Positions 10,798 to 20,042 of a DNA stretch of 64,000 bases are shown here, in pieces. Position 1 is the stretch's first letter, and each line of letters opens with the position of its first letter. Made by a program: the position numbers and the translations under genes. The DNA lies in the NCBI GenBank assembly GCA_014218235.1, contig CM024753.1, forward strand, positions 179,404,348 through 179,468,347, read 5' to 3'. The DNA comes from Colocasia esculenta. Taxonomy: Eukaryota; Streptophyta; Magnoliopsida; Alismatales; Araceae. A model generated the notes under the pieces. It ran no database searches, had not been told where the DNA came from, and worked only from the letters and a program-made list of their open reading frames with translations.

Positions 10798-12503
10798 TGT
10801 GAACGTCCATTAAAACATCACAAAGAATAATTAAAAAAAAAAAGAAAGAAAGAAAGAGGATTTTATGATAATAAGATAAAAGAAATATGTATAAGAAATA
10901 GAAGGAAGAAGAAATAAGTGTGTGTGTGTGTACTAGGGATGAAGTGTGATCGCCAGGTACACGTGGATACTGAAGGAGAGAGCAAAGGACATGTTACTTA
11001 CCTTCACTCAAAGATCACGGGAGTTGTGTTGTGGGTTGACTCTTACTTCTCCAACCGGCCGGCCGGCGAAGAAGACTTTAACTCTTAGTTACCTTGCAAA
11101 AAGACACAAATAAACAAGTGAAACAAAGATCAGACCAAGTTGTGTAGTATCAAATCCAAAAGAATTCACAAGAAAACTTGCATAGGCTTGAACACACCTT
11201 GTGGTGATGTTTTAAAACCCCTAAGAATATGGGTGTGAAGTGAATGATGTGTGTGAAGATTGTAAAGAAACTATGATGATTGTGTAAGATGCATGCACTA
11301 AAGATGAAGATTGGAATATAAGTAAAAGAGAAAGGAGGAAGAAAAATTTGATGTGGCCCAAGCGTATTAGAGGTTGAGGGTGAGGAAGAAGACTCCTCCT
11401 CCACACTCCAATGTTGCTTGGAAGTTGGTAGCACCGCCTCTCTAATTAAAGAACGCTTCAAACAAGTTTGAGGGGTTCTTCTCTTCAAACCTTGGAGTAT
11501 GAAGGCTCTGGAACACAGTAGGGATTCACCAATATGTGTTGATGCTCCCTAAAAAGTGTGGCCACAGGGGTCCTTTTATAAGGGTAAAAATGTAAATCGC
11601 GATGGACACAGTGGTCGCCTTTAATGATGAAACACCTCCAGTCACGCCGTCGCGTTTAAAAACCTTCCATACTTCGACTGGCTCTTTCCTCACTTTGACT
11701 TAGTTGAAATATAGCAATTATAAATAGCGACCACATAGGTTGTCACACTTTTGAACACTTCCAATATTGATCAGATTCTTGTCTAATTTTATAAATGGAA
11801 AGTTTAAATCGTGACGACATGACCCGTCATGCTTTTGGAAAGAATCGATGTTTTAGTGGGAATCGATCTTATGAATAAAGGAAGGTCAGAAACGCGATGC
11901 TCTGAGTGGACGCATATCCATTTAGCAATAAGCACTTTCTAAAAATCATTTCAAAAATTGCCAAAAAATCGAGTATAGAAACTCTAAATCGTGATGACTT
12001 GACAAGACGTGATTCTTATGACATCAATCGGAACCAAAGTGGGAATCGATATGAAAATCGTGTCGGCTTAACCAGCCGCGTATCACACCAATCGGTATTA
12101 ACATCTTCAATCGATACCAACTTCGATCGAAACAAACACTAATCGAATAGGGAAACAAGACGGCTTATCCAGTCACGAATCATTGTTCAGCAATCGATGT
12201 TTGAACTTTAATCGATTGTTCCTCAGCAGTATAATTGATTGTATGAAACGCGACGTAGTAACCCGACGCGTATATTAGCAATCGATGTAAGCCCAATCGA
12301 TTCATTAAAATGCGACCACTTGACACATCGCGAATCAATTATTAATTAGGACCCTCAATAGCACACCAAAAAAATCCCTAAAAATTCTATAAAATCGGAA
12401 AAATAGGAAAATCATTCAAATAGTTTATTGAGGAGAGCCACTTTGAGGTATTGCAGTATAACATGAAATTTACCTAGTATGTGTCAATTTTAGCATGTCT
12501 ACA
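10798..12503 (-). mobile_element. Element E: solo LTR, gypsy-type, same family as element O
   Basis: On the minus strand it starts TGTAGACATGCT (12503) and ends GGACGTTCACA (10798); length 1,706 bp with a perfect 5-bp duplication. A TATAAAAG box is at 11573-11580. Shared blocks with LTR O (51311-52950) include the TGTAGACA start, an AGGGGTTT...AAAACCAT-like block and CTGGCGATCAC near the end. Open frames inside, such as 11150-11488, have no domain and are LTR leader sequence. Many GCGA and ATCGAT motifs occur at 11590-12330. Confidence 0.8.
10829..10857 (+). repeat. A-rich (GAAA)n microsatellite
   Basis: A poly-A run followed by AAAG repeats inside LTR E near its 3' end. Confidence 0.85.
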
Positions 12504-12537
12504 ACCACCACCTAAAGTAAATATATAACCACTAGTG
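12504..12537 (-). pseudogene. Element D RNase H, 34-bp bridge fragment
   Basis: Only 34 bases of the D element remain here between two insertions, E on the left and F on the right. Minus-strand translation gives SGYIFTLGGG, which continues into AVSWKSSKQ at 10797 and is preceded by DSVST at 26283 onward. It shows that E and F entered the same gene 34 bp apart. Confidence 0.88.
12533..12537. repeat. Target-site duplication TAGTG, left copy (element F)
   Basis: Repeated at 26283-26287 outside the right LTR of F. Removing F and one copy restores the frame STSGY in D. Confidence 0.88.
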
Positions 12538-12749
12538 TGATGCTCAGTCTGTCCCCATGTACTTTTAATTAATTACATATTTATTTTGGTGATTAACAAA
12601 AACAAACAAAAATTCTAACACATTTTTCATAAGTCTTAAGTACAGGAAAATATACCACGATCAATCAAGCCAATATTGGTAAGCATTACCTTACTGAAGC
12701 TTCAATCCTTTCAACTTGATATTTCTCTAAGTCCACATCAACTTCTGTT

Positions 12750-13600
12750 GAACATAACGATTTCTTTATGAGCATATCGATTTCAATATAGCTATAACGA
12801 TTTGATATCACAACGATTTCATAAGAGTTTTAACGATTTCCTTGAAAGACTGGAAAGTCATGTTGTTTCAAACAAGTCGATCCTATAACTATTCTATAAG
12901 TCATCACAATAATTTCTTTAGAGCTTGTAACGACTTGCCTGTCGCAACGATTCTATAAGTTATCACAACGATTTCTTTAGAGCTCGTAACGACTTGCCTG
13001 TAGCAACGATTCTATAAGTTATCGCAACGATTTCTTTAGAGCTCGTAACGACTTGCCTGTCACAACGATTCTATAAGTCATCGTAACGATTTCTTTAGAA
13101 CTCGCAACGACTTGATCGCCGTAACGATTCTATAAGTAATCATAACGATTTCTTTAGAACTCGCAACGACTTGCTCGCCATAACGATTTCTTAAGTAATC
13201 ATAACGATTTCTTTAGAACTCGCAACGACTTGCTCGCCGTAACGATTCTATAAGTAATCATAACGATTTCTTTAGAACTCGCAACGACTTGCTCGCCGCA
13301 ACGATTTCATAAGTCATCGTAACGATTTCTTCAGAACTCGTAACGATTTGCTTTTCATAACGATTTCATAAGTCATCATAATGATTTCTTCAGAACTCGT
13401 AACGATTTGCTTTTCATAACGATTTCTTCAAAACTCATAACGATTTCTTCAGTGAACACAACAACTTGCGTTCTGTAACGATTTGTTAAGGGTTTTACAA
13501 CGATTTCTTCAAAGCTCATAACAACTTGATAAGTGTTCATAACGATTTCCCTGTTGAACACATAAACTTGCTTTAACGATTTGCTCTCTAACGATTTCAT
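12750..13600 (+). repeat. 59-bp tandem array in U3 of LTR F (5' copy)
   Basis: AACGATTTC blocks recur at 12967, 13026, 13085, 13144, 13203, 13262 and 13321, a spacing of exactly 59 bases. Each unit holds three sub-blocks with an AACGA core (followed by TTTCTT, CTTG or TTCTAT). The flanks from 12750 and to 13600 are degenerate copies. The array sits about 500 bases or more upstream of the TATA box. Confidence 0.93.
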
Positions 13601-14066
13601 AAGTCATATAGACAACGACTTTATGGTTTATATCGACTTGACATTTATCTTATCTCTTGAAGCGTTGACTAGTCAAAGTCCATGTATATATCTCTCTGAC
13701 TCTCCTGCATTTATGAGATCTGAACTTATCTCTGGATGCATGCAGACGATATCGTCCATTATTGTGCTTACTCTGTATACATCTTTTAAAACAAGCTATT
13801 TGGGATTGCTATTTTGGTGAATACTCACATCAACGTTTACTGACAACAAGAGATAGCTTAGTTGTCTACTGTTCTAGCATTTAATGTGTGCAGGGTCCTG
13901 AAGACATTCTGTCATACAACGTTGGACCATATAGACGCCAAAAGACCCTATCTCTTTGCGTGCTCAAATGGATAAAAGATAGTTGAAGCTTCTAAATGTC
14001 AAGTAGTCTAACGTCTATCAATCTAAGAGACAACGGTTACTTCAACGGCCGTATTTCAAAAGGAGA

Positions 14067-14074
14067 TATAAATA
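14067..14074 (+). promoter_or_regulatory. TATA box of LTR F (5' copy)
   Basis: TATAAATA in a GGAGA context, conserved at 25582-25589 in the 3' LTR. It would drive transcription of the genomic RNA of F. Confidence 0.75.
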
Positions 14075-14751
14075 CAAGACAGAAGTGAAGAATGAGAACT
14101 AACGAAGTAGAGAACAAGTATCTTGTATTCAAGCATTCAAATTCTTCGTCAAGAAGTCTAAGAGCCAAGAACCTCATTCCAATTTTGCTTCACTCTTTAC
14201 TCTCCACTCTGTAGTGAAAAACTTGAGAGAGCTTGTGTAGTTCTGAGAGTGTGCTCAGCTTAGATTCTTTGCTCTCAGTGCTAGTTGCTTCAGATCTTGG
14301 CTTGTTAAAAGCTTGATCTAGGGGCTTGAACTTACTCCATTCTCTTTGTGTAGTTCCCCTTCGGTTGTGAAGGAAGACCTGGTGGTATCTAGGGTGTTGT
14401 TTCCCTTCATTTGTGAAGGAAGACCTAGTGGGGTATCCAGGGTGTGGTGTGAAGGAAGACCAGCTGAGCTGGGTGTTGTGGCATCCTTAGGGGGACTGTA
14501 CCCTAGTTAGTAAAATCCTGAGTGGTTGCTCAGGGATTGGACGTAGGACTCCTAAGGAGAGGAGGTCCGAACCAGGATAATCCTTTGTGTCGTGTGATTG
14601 TTTTCTTTGTGTGATTGGTATTTGAACTAACAGTCACTAACCTTCATCGAAGAACATTTTTGTGAATGTGTTTATTTACAGGTATCATCTAGATTATTTT
14701 TAAAGACCCATTCACCCCCCCCCCCTCTGGGCTCGTCAACTGGGCAACAAG

Positions 14752-14763
14752 TGGTATCAGAGC
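14752..14763 (+). promoter_or_regulatory. Element F primer binding site (iMet tRNA)
   Basis: TGGTATCAGAGC two bases after the LTR end, complementary to the initiator methionine tRNA 3' end, as in most copia elements. Confidence 0.95.
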
Positions 14764-14813
14764 TAGTCTCTTCGACAAAGAAAAAGATCCAACGATCTGA
14801 AGAGTAAAGATCC

Positions 14814-15902
14814 ATGGCAGCCCAAAGCAACATTGAAGGTCACTCTGTCAACCGACCCTCTCTCTTTGATGGTGAAGATTATCCTTATTGGAAAACCAGA
14901 ATGGAGTACTTCCTACAAGGCCATGATTATCAGATATGGTCTATAGTAGAAGAAGGTGATCTTCTAGTCACCAATGAGAAAGCTCAGTGGACAGATGATG
15001 ACAGAAAGAAGATCTCCTTGAACTGCAAAGCAAAGAGCATTTTATGCTGTGCTCTAAGTAAAAAGGAGTTCAACAGAGTATCAGCCTGCAAATCCGTAAT
15101 GGAAATGTGGGAAAAGCTCAGGATTACTTATGAAGGCACAGACAAAGTGAAGGAGACAAGAATCGACATTCTTGTCACTCAATATGAAAGATTTCAGATG
15201 CAATCGGGTGAGTCTATAACTCAAATGTTCAGTCAGTTCACTAACATTACTAATGGACTGGCTGCTCTAGGGAAAACTTATGAGATTAGAGATATGGTGA
15301 GGAAAATTCTTAGATCCTTACCATCCTCATGGACCCCAAAGGTCACAGCGATTGAAGAAGCTAATGACCTGAAAAGAATGTCTTTAGAAAAGCTCATCGG
15401 GTCCCTTATGGCCCATGAGATCAATATGGAAAGGCTAGGAGAGTCCTCAAGTAGAAAGAAGCACTCCAACGCTTTAAAAACTGAAGAAGACTCACCAGAA
15501 GCAAGCTCAGATGAGAGTGAGAGTGTTGAGGACAGTGAAAATGAGGAAGCAATGCTCTCTAGAAGATTGCAGCGAATTCTAGCCAAGAAGAAGAAGTTCC
15601 AATCTGGTAGAAGACACTTCAAAAGAAACAAGGACTTCAAGAAACCAGATGGAAAAGATCTAAAGAAAGGAGAACCCATCTGCTATGAATGCAAAAAACC
15701 TGGACACATCAAAGCTGAGTGTCCAAGATTCAAGAAGCCGGAGTTCAGGAAGAAAGAAAGCTCCAAGAAGGTCAGAAAATACAAGAAGAAGCGATGGCAG
15801 CAGCATGGGAAAACAGTAGCGACTCAGACAGTGAGTCAAGCTCCTGCAGCGATGAAGAAGAAGCCAACTTGGCCTTCATGGCTAATATTGAAGAAAAGGT
15901 AA
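14814..15902 (+). CDS. gag: Element F gag (capsid/nucleocapsid)
   Basis: A 362-residue frame starts at ATG 14814, 50 bases after the primer site, and begins MAAQ as in element B. Residues about 15-200 form the copia gag core (LFDGEDYPYWKTRM, MWEKLRITYEGTD, SWTPKVTAIEEAND). Residues about 222-245 are acidic and serine-rich. A CCHC zinc knuckle is at C290, C293, H298 and C303, followed by a Lys/Arg-rich tail for RNA binding. After about residue 327 the frame is shifted: the natural continuation (an acidic, Ser/Asp-rich stretch) lies in another frame from 15795 on, so the last 30 or so residues are probably not native. Confidence 0.9.
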   Translation: MAAQSNIEGHSVNRPSLFDGEDYPYWKTRMEYFLQGHDYQIWSIVEEGDLLVTNEKAQWTDDDRKKISLNCKAKSILCCALSKKEFNRVSACKSVMEMWEKLRITYEGTDKVKETRIDILVTQYERFQMQSGESITQMFSQFTNITNGLAALGKTYEIRDMVRKILRSLPSSWTPKVTAIEEANDLKRMSLEKLIGSLMAHEINMERLGESSSRKKHSNALKTEEDSPEASSDESESVEDSENEEAMLSRRLQRILAKKKKFQSGRRHFKRNKDFKKPDGKDLKKGEPICYECKKPGHIKAECPRFKKPEFRKKESSKKVRKYKKKRWQQHGKTVATQTVSQAPAAMKKKPTWPSWLILKKR

Positions 15903-16560
15903 CATCTGACTCTTCTTTTGATTCCTGCAACGATTCTGATTCAGACAATTTAGAGGAAGCATTAACGAATTGTATAATAAATATAAAGAAGTAACTAAAC
16001 TGTTAAAAGCAAGTAAGAAAAATAGTGTTTGTCTAGAAAATACTAATTCAGATCTGAAAACAGAGAATGAGGAATTAGAAAAACAAATGACTGAACTTAA
16101 AAGAAGAAATGAATTACTATGTGAGGATCTAAAAGGTAAGAATGAACAAATAATTAAACTTGAAAAACAAGCAAGCTCTGATGAACTGAAAACTGAAATT
16201 AAGATACTAACAGAAGAAAATATTAAGTTATCTAGCATATTGGAAAATTTTACAAATGGCAAAAACTCCCTCATATTAAAAGGTGCTAGAAGATCAGGTA
16301 AAAAGAAAAATAGATTAGGATATATACCTCCAGATAATGAAGAAACTATAATTCATCCTAAAATATACCCAACACCAAAATTTGTACCCGAACAAGATAT
16401 AACATATAAGGCTAAGTTTAAATATATTGAAAGAGTACTAAAACATCATGTTGTAGCCACTGTAACAAGTTAGGTCACATAAAAGAAATATGTCCAACAA
16501 GACATAAGAAATGGATAATAAAAGGAAACGTTGATGATACTAACCCTTCAGGACCCAAAA
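15719..16560 (+). pseudogene. Element F gag-pol linker with second zinc knuckle, frameshifted
   Basis: Two frames share this stretch. The first (15795-15994) gives an acidic DSDSESSS...DEEEANLAFMA segment. The second (15970-16473) gives a Lys/Glu-rich, probably coiled-coil region of about 90 residues followed by a basic segment. A second CCHC knuckle, with spacing C-x2-C-x4-H-x4-C, is encoded at about 16452-16493 but in a frame different from the coiled coil. Two knuckles before the protease are a known mark of SIRE/Maximus polyproteins. At least two frameshifts break continuity. Confidence 0.8.
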
Positions 16561-16579
16561 GAATTTGGGTACCTAAAAC

Positions 16580-17401
16580 TTGATGGTTTTATTTCAGGAT
16601 AACACTCGAGCGTCCAAATGGTATTTGGATAGTGGATGCTCAAGGCACATGTCAGGGAACCGAAAGCTGTTCACCCATCTCCAAGCTGAAGAAGGAACAG
16701 TCATCTATGGAGACAATGGGAAAGGCACAGTCACTAGCAGTGGTTCCGTGAGCAACAAAGGAAAGATAGTCATTGAAGATGTACTGCTAGTCAAAGGGCT
16801 GAAGCACAATCTAATTAGCATCAGCCAACTTTGTGACAGAGGCCATCAGATTCAGTTTCAAGAGTCAAAGTGCAGCATATTAAAGGATGGAGCAGTAATT
16901 TTTGAAGCCAATAGAGAAAAGAATCTATACACACTCCATCTTGAAGAACTCAAGGATCAAAATGTCTGTCTAGCAGCAAATAAAGAAAAATCTACTGAAT
17001 TATGGCACAGACGACTAGGACATTGCAGCATAGATGGGATGAGAAAATTACTAAAGAAAAATCTTGTGGAAGGACTGCCAAAGGTCAGTGCAAAAATGGA
17101 AGGTGTCTGTAGACCTTGTGCTAAGGGAAAGCACACCAAACGCTCCTTCAAGTCAAAGACAGTGGTAACCACCTCAAAACCCTTAGAGCTCGTTCATATG
17201 GATCTATTTGGGCCAATGAGGACTACCAGTCTTGGAGGAAAGAACTTTGGATTTGTCATAGTCGATGATTACTCAAGATTCACATGGGTATCATTTCTAG
17301 AGCATAAAGATGACACATTTGATAACTTTGTCAGTTTAGCAAGAAAGTTCAGAAGGATCAAAGTTCAGCATTGTTTCTATCCGATCAGATCATGGTGGTG
17401 A
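16580..17401 (+). pseudogene. pol: Element F protease and integrase N-terminal half
   Basis: Within this frame residues 14-24 are WYLDSGCSRHM, the copia aspartic protease site (D17-S18-G19). The GAG-pre-integrase zinc domain follows (H143, H148, C177, C180 around LWHRRLGH and CRPCAKGK), then the integrase core with the first catalytic Asp in VHMDLFGP (D208) and FVIVDDYSRF (D229/D230). A single-base frameshift near 17375 diverts the reading after RRIKVQH into a short false tail; the DHGGEF motif continues in another frame. Protease would cut the polyprotein and integrase would insert the cDNA. Confidence 0.92.
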
Positions 17402-18167
17402 ATTTCAGAATGAAAAATTTGCTAAGTTCTGTGATGATCAGGGAATTGAGCATAATTTCTCAGCACCAAGGACACCACAGCAAAATGGAATTGCTGAGAG
17501 AAAGAATAGAACTCTATTGGATATGGCAAGAACAATGTATCATGAATATGATCTGCCAAGGTATTTTTGGGCTGAAGCAAGTCAACACAGCAAGCTACAT
17601 TATCAACAGAGTTATGATCAGACCAATCCTGAAGAAGACTGCATATGAACTGTTCAAGGGAAAGAAGCCAAAAATCAGTCATTTCAGAATCTTTGGTTGT
17701 CCTTGCTTCATCCACAACAATGGAAAAAGGGACATTGGTAAGTTGGATGCCAAATCAGATGAAGGCATCTTCATGGGGTACACCTCTAAACCCAAAGGCT
17801 ATAGAGTATTTAATAAATGCACTTTATTAATTGAACAGTCTGTACATATTATTTTTGATGAAACTAACCCTTCCTGAGAAAGGAAGAAGATAGTGATAAT
17901 GATGATGCAGATGAGCTGTCCAAGAAACTAAAGAATACATCAATTGAGGACAGGATGATCCACCTCTGGAAGACATGCAACAAAAGGAAATTACACATGA
18001 AAATCTTCCAAAGGAATGGAGACACAAGAAAGATCACCCACTCAAAATATTATTGGTGATCCATCTGTAGGGGTAAGAACAAGAGGTAATGTAATTCCCT
18101 GTGATTACCTAGCATTTGTTTCTCAAATAGAGCCGAGGACAGTCAATGAAGCTCTTTGTGATGAATC
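17371..18167 (+). pseudogene. pol: Element F integrase C-terminal half and connection region
   Basis: The region is encoded in at least three frames. From 17378 a frame gives SDHGGEF and QQNGIAERKNRTLL, which supply the second Asp and the Glu of the DDE triad. A second frame, from about 17575 to 17877, gives INRVMIRP, FRIFGCPCF and GYTSKPKGYRVFN, the usual integrase C-terminal motifs. A third, from about 18030, gives IIGDPSVGVRTRG and IEPRTVNEAL, the linker before RT. Frameshifts separate them and a stop lies at 17877. Confidence 0.85.
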
Positions 18168-18764
18168 TTGGATATTAGCCATGCAGATGAACTAAATCAG
18201 TTCAAGAGAAATCAAGTATGGTCACTTGTTCTAGACCATCAGACCATCCAGGCATTGGCACCAAATGGGTGTTCAGAAAAATTGGATGAAACTGGTGTAA
18301 TCTTAAGAAACAAGTCCAGATTGGTAGCTCAAGGCTATTCTCAAGAGGAAGGCATAGATTTCGATGAAACCTATGCACCTGTAGCTAGACTTGAGACTAT
18401 TAGAATATTACTTGCATATGCTTTTGCTCTGAATTTAACATTATTTCAAATGGATGTTAAATCTGCATTTCTAAATGGTTTTATAAAAGAGGAAGTTTAT
18501 GTGGAACAACCCCGGGTTTTGATGACACAGAATTTCCTAATCATATTTTCAAACTTCATAAGGCTTTATATGGTTTAAAACAAGCACCTAGAGCCTGGTA
18601 TGAAAGGCTTAGTTCTTTTCTTCTAAACCATGGTTTCAGTAGAGGTCAAGTAGATAGCACTATCTTTATAAAGTCAAGGTCAAACACATACTACTAGTTC
18701 AATTTATGTAGATGATATTATTTTTGATTCTACTGATGAATCCCTTTGCAAGTACTTTGAAAAG
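18168..18764 (+). pseudogene. pol: Element F reverse transcriptase, N-terminal part
   Basis: The frame to 18578 contains RNQVWSLV, KSRLVAQGYSQEEGIDFDET, ARLETIR and FQMDVKSAFLNG (first catalytic Asp), then EEVYVEQP. A frameshift in the proline/phenylalanine stretch near 18513 follows. The YGLKQAPRAWYERL block (about 18570) and the catalytic YVDD (about 18706-18717) are in other frames, and stops lie between them. The polymerase is therefore split in at least three pieces in this copy. Confidence 0.9.
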
Positions 18765-19646
18765 TTGATGCAGGGAGAATTTGAAATGAGCATGATGGGA
18801 GAGCTAAATTACTTCCTTAGATTACAAATCAAACAAGGAAAGGAAGGAACTCACATCTGTCAAGCAAAGTACACAAAAGAACTCTTGAAGAAATTTGGAT
18901 TTGAAAATACCAAGCCACTGTCAACACCAATGAGTACATCAACAAGGTTGGACAGTGACAAAGATGGTAAGAAAGTAGATCAAAAGGTCTACAGAGGTAT
19001 GATCGGCTCATTACTTTATTTAACAGCTAGTAGACCTGATATTCTATTTGGTGTCTGCATGTGTGCTAGGTATCAAGCAGATCCTAGAGAATCACATTTG
19101 ATCTTAGTAAAAAGAATATTTAGATATTTAGCTAGAACCCATGACTTAGGTCTATGGTATCCAAAATCGTGTGAAATTACTTTAGTAGGATACTCTGATG
19201 CTGACTATGCTGGATGCAAAGTAGATAGAAAAAGCACCAGTGGTTGTTGTCAATTTCTTGCAGGGTGTTTGATATCCTGGTCATCAAAGAAACACAATTC
19301 AGTGGCACTGTCTACAGCTGAAGCTGAGTACATGGCTGCTAGAAGTTGTTGTACACAACTCCTATGGATAAAGCAACAACTTGAAGATTTTGGATTAAAT
19401 ATCAAATCAATTCCACTATTGTGTGACAACATCAGTGCTATCAATCTCACCAAAAATCTAGTTCAATATTCAAGGACCAAGCACATTGAGGTTAGATATC
19501 ATTTCATTCGTGATCATGTTCCAAATGGTAATATTGAAATATCATTTATTGATACAAATAATTAGTTAGCAGATATCTTCACAAAAGCCTTACCTGAAGA
19601 GATATTCACATCTCTTAGAAGAGAATTGGGCATGTGTAATTTGTGA
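18765..19646 (+). pseudogene. pol: Element F RT thumb and RNase H
   Basis: One long frame (18765-19565) covers the RT thumb (GELNYFLRLQIKQ, YTKELLKKFGFE, PMSTSTRLD, YRGMIGSLLYLTASRPDI) and RNase H (GYSDADYAGC, KSTSGCCQFL, SWSSKKHNSVALSTAEAEYMA, CDNISAINL, KHIEVRYHFIRDHV). A TAG at 19564 interrupts the last motif, and the same frame continues LADIFTKALP to a natural end near 19646. Motif order and wording fit SIRE-type pol. Confidence 0.92.
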
Positions 19647-20042
19647 AAAGATTTCTGTTTGAAACTAGTACAAAAATTTTCAGATTCAAGTAAAATTTCC
19701 CTCTATGGATTTAAGCAAAAGAAATTCAATTATCTTTGTTGCCTCTCTCTTATTAAAGTCATTTGAATAGTCAAACTTATTTGTCGTTTTCTACCGCCTT
19801 TTGGCGTCTCACTTTCCGTAAAGCATTTATTTATTTACAAAATCGATGTGGGAACGATTCACCTCCCATCTTCTTCTACCTTTTTCCCTCTTTCGTCTGG
19901 TAGCCTGAGCCGATGCCCTAACGACTCCGACATCTTTCTCTGCTCATTTGAAGTTTCTCTCTTCTTCCCGCGAAGAAATTCTTGAGGATTTTTCTCTCCT
20001 CCTTCCTTCTCAACCCTCCAGAAAACCTCCTCACCTGATTCC
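19647..20042 (+). other. Spacer between pol and extra ORF of element F
   Basis: About 400 bases with no convincing ORF. It is T- and C-rich (19740-20040). It could hold a splice acceptor for a subgenomic mRNA of the extra ORF, since YTTTCTTTGCAG-like tracts are present nearby, but none is decisive. Confidence 0.4.

Larger units (their letters stand above)
12538..14749 (+). repeat. Element F 5' LTR
   Basis: Starts TGATGCTCAGTC and ends CTGGGCAACA, 2,212 bp. U3 runs to about 14.1 kb and holds the 59-bp tandem array (12750-13600). TATAAATA is at 14067-14074, then a transcribed part with three GAAGGAAGACC modules (14355-14480) and a C-tract before the end. Confidence 0.92.

Noticed and set aside
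11150..11488. 112-codon minus-strand open frame
   Set aside because: Lies within solo LTR E downstream of its TATA box, low complexity, no domain.
12750..13600. Regular repeats resembling a CRISPR array
   Set aside because: Units are contiguous 59-bp tandem copies without unique spacers, lie inside a plant LTR and occur in both LTRs of the element.
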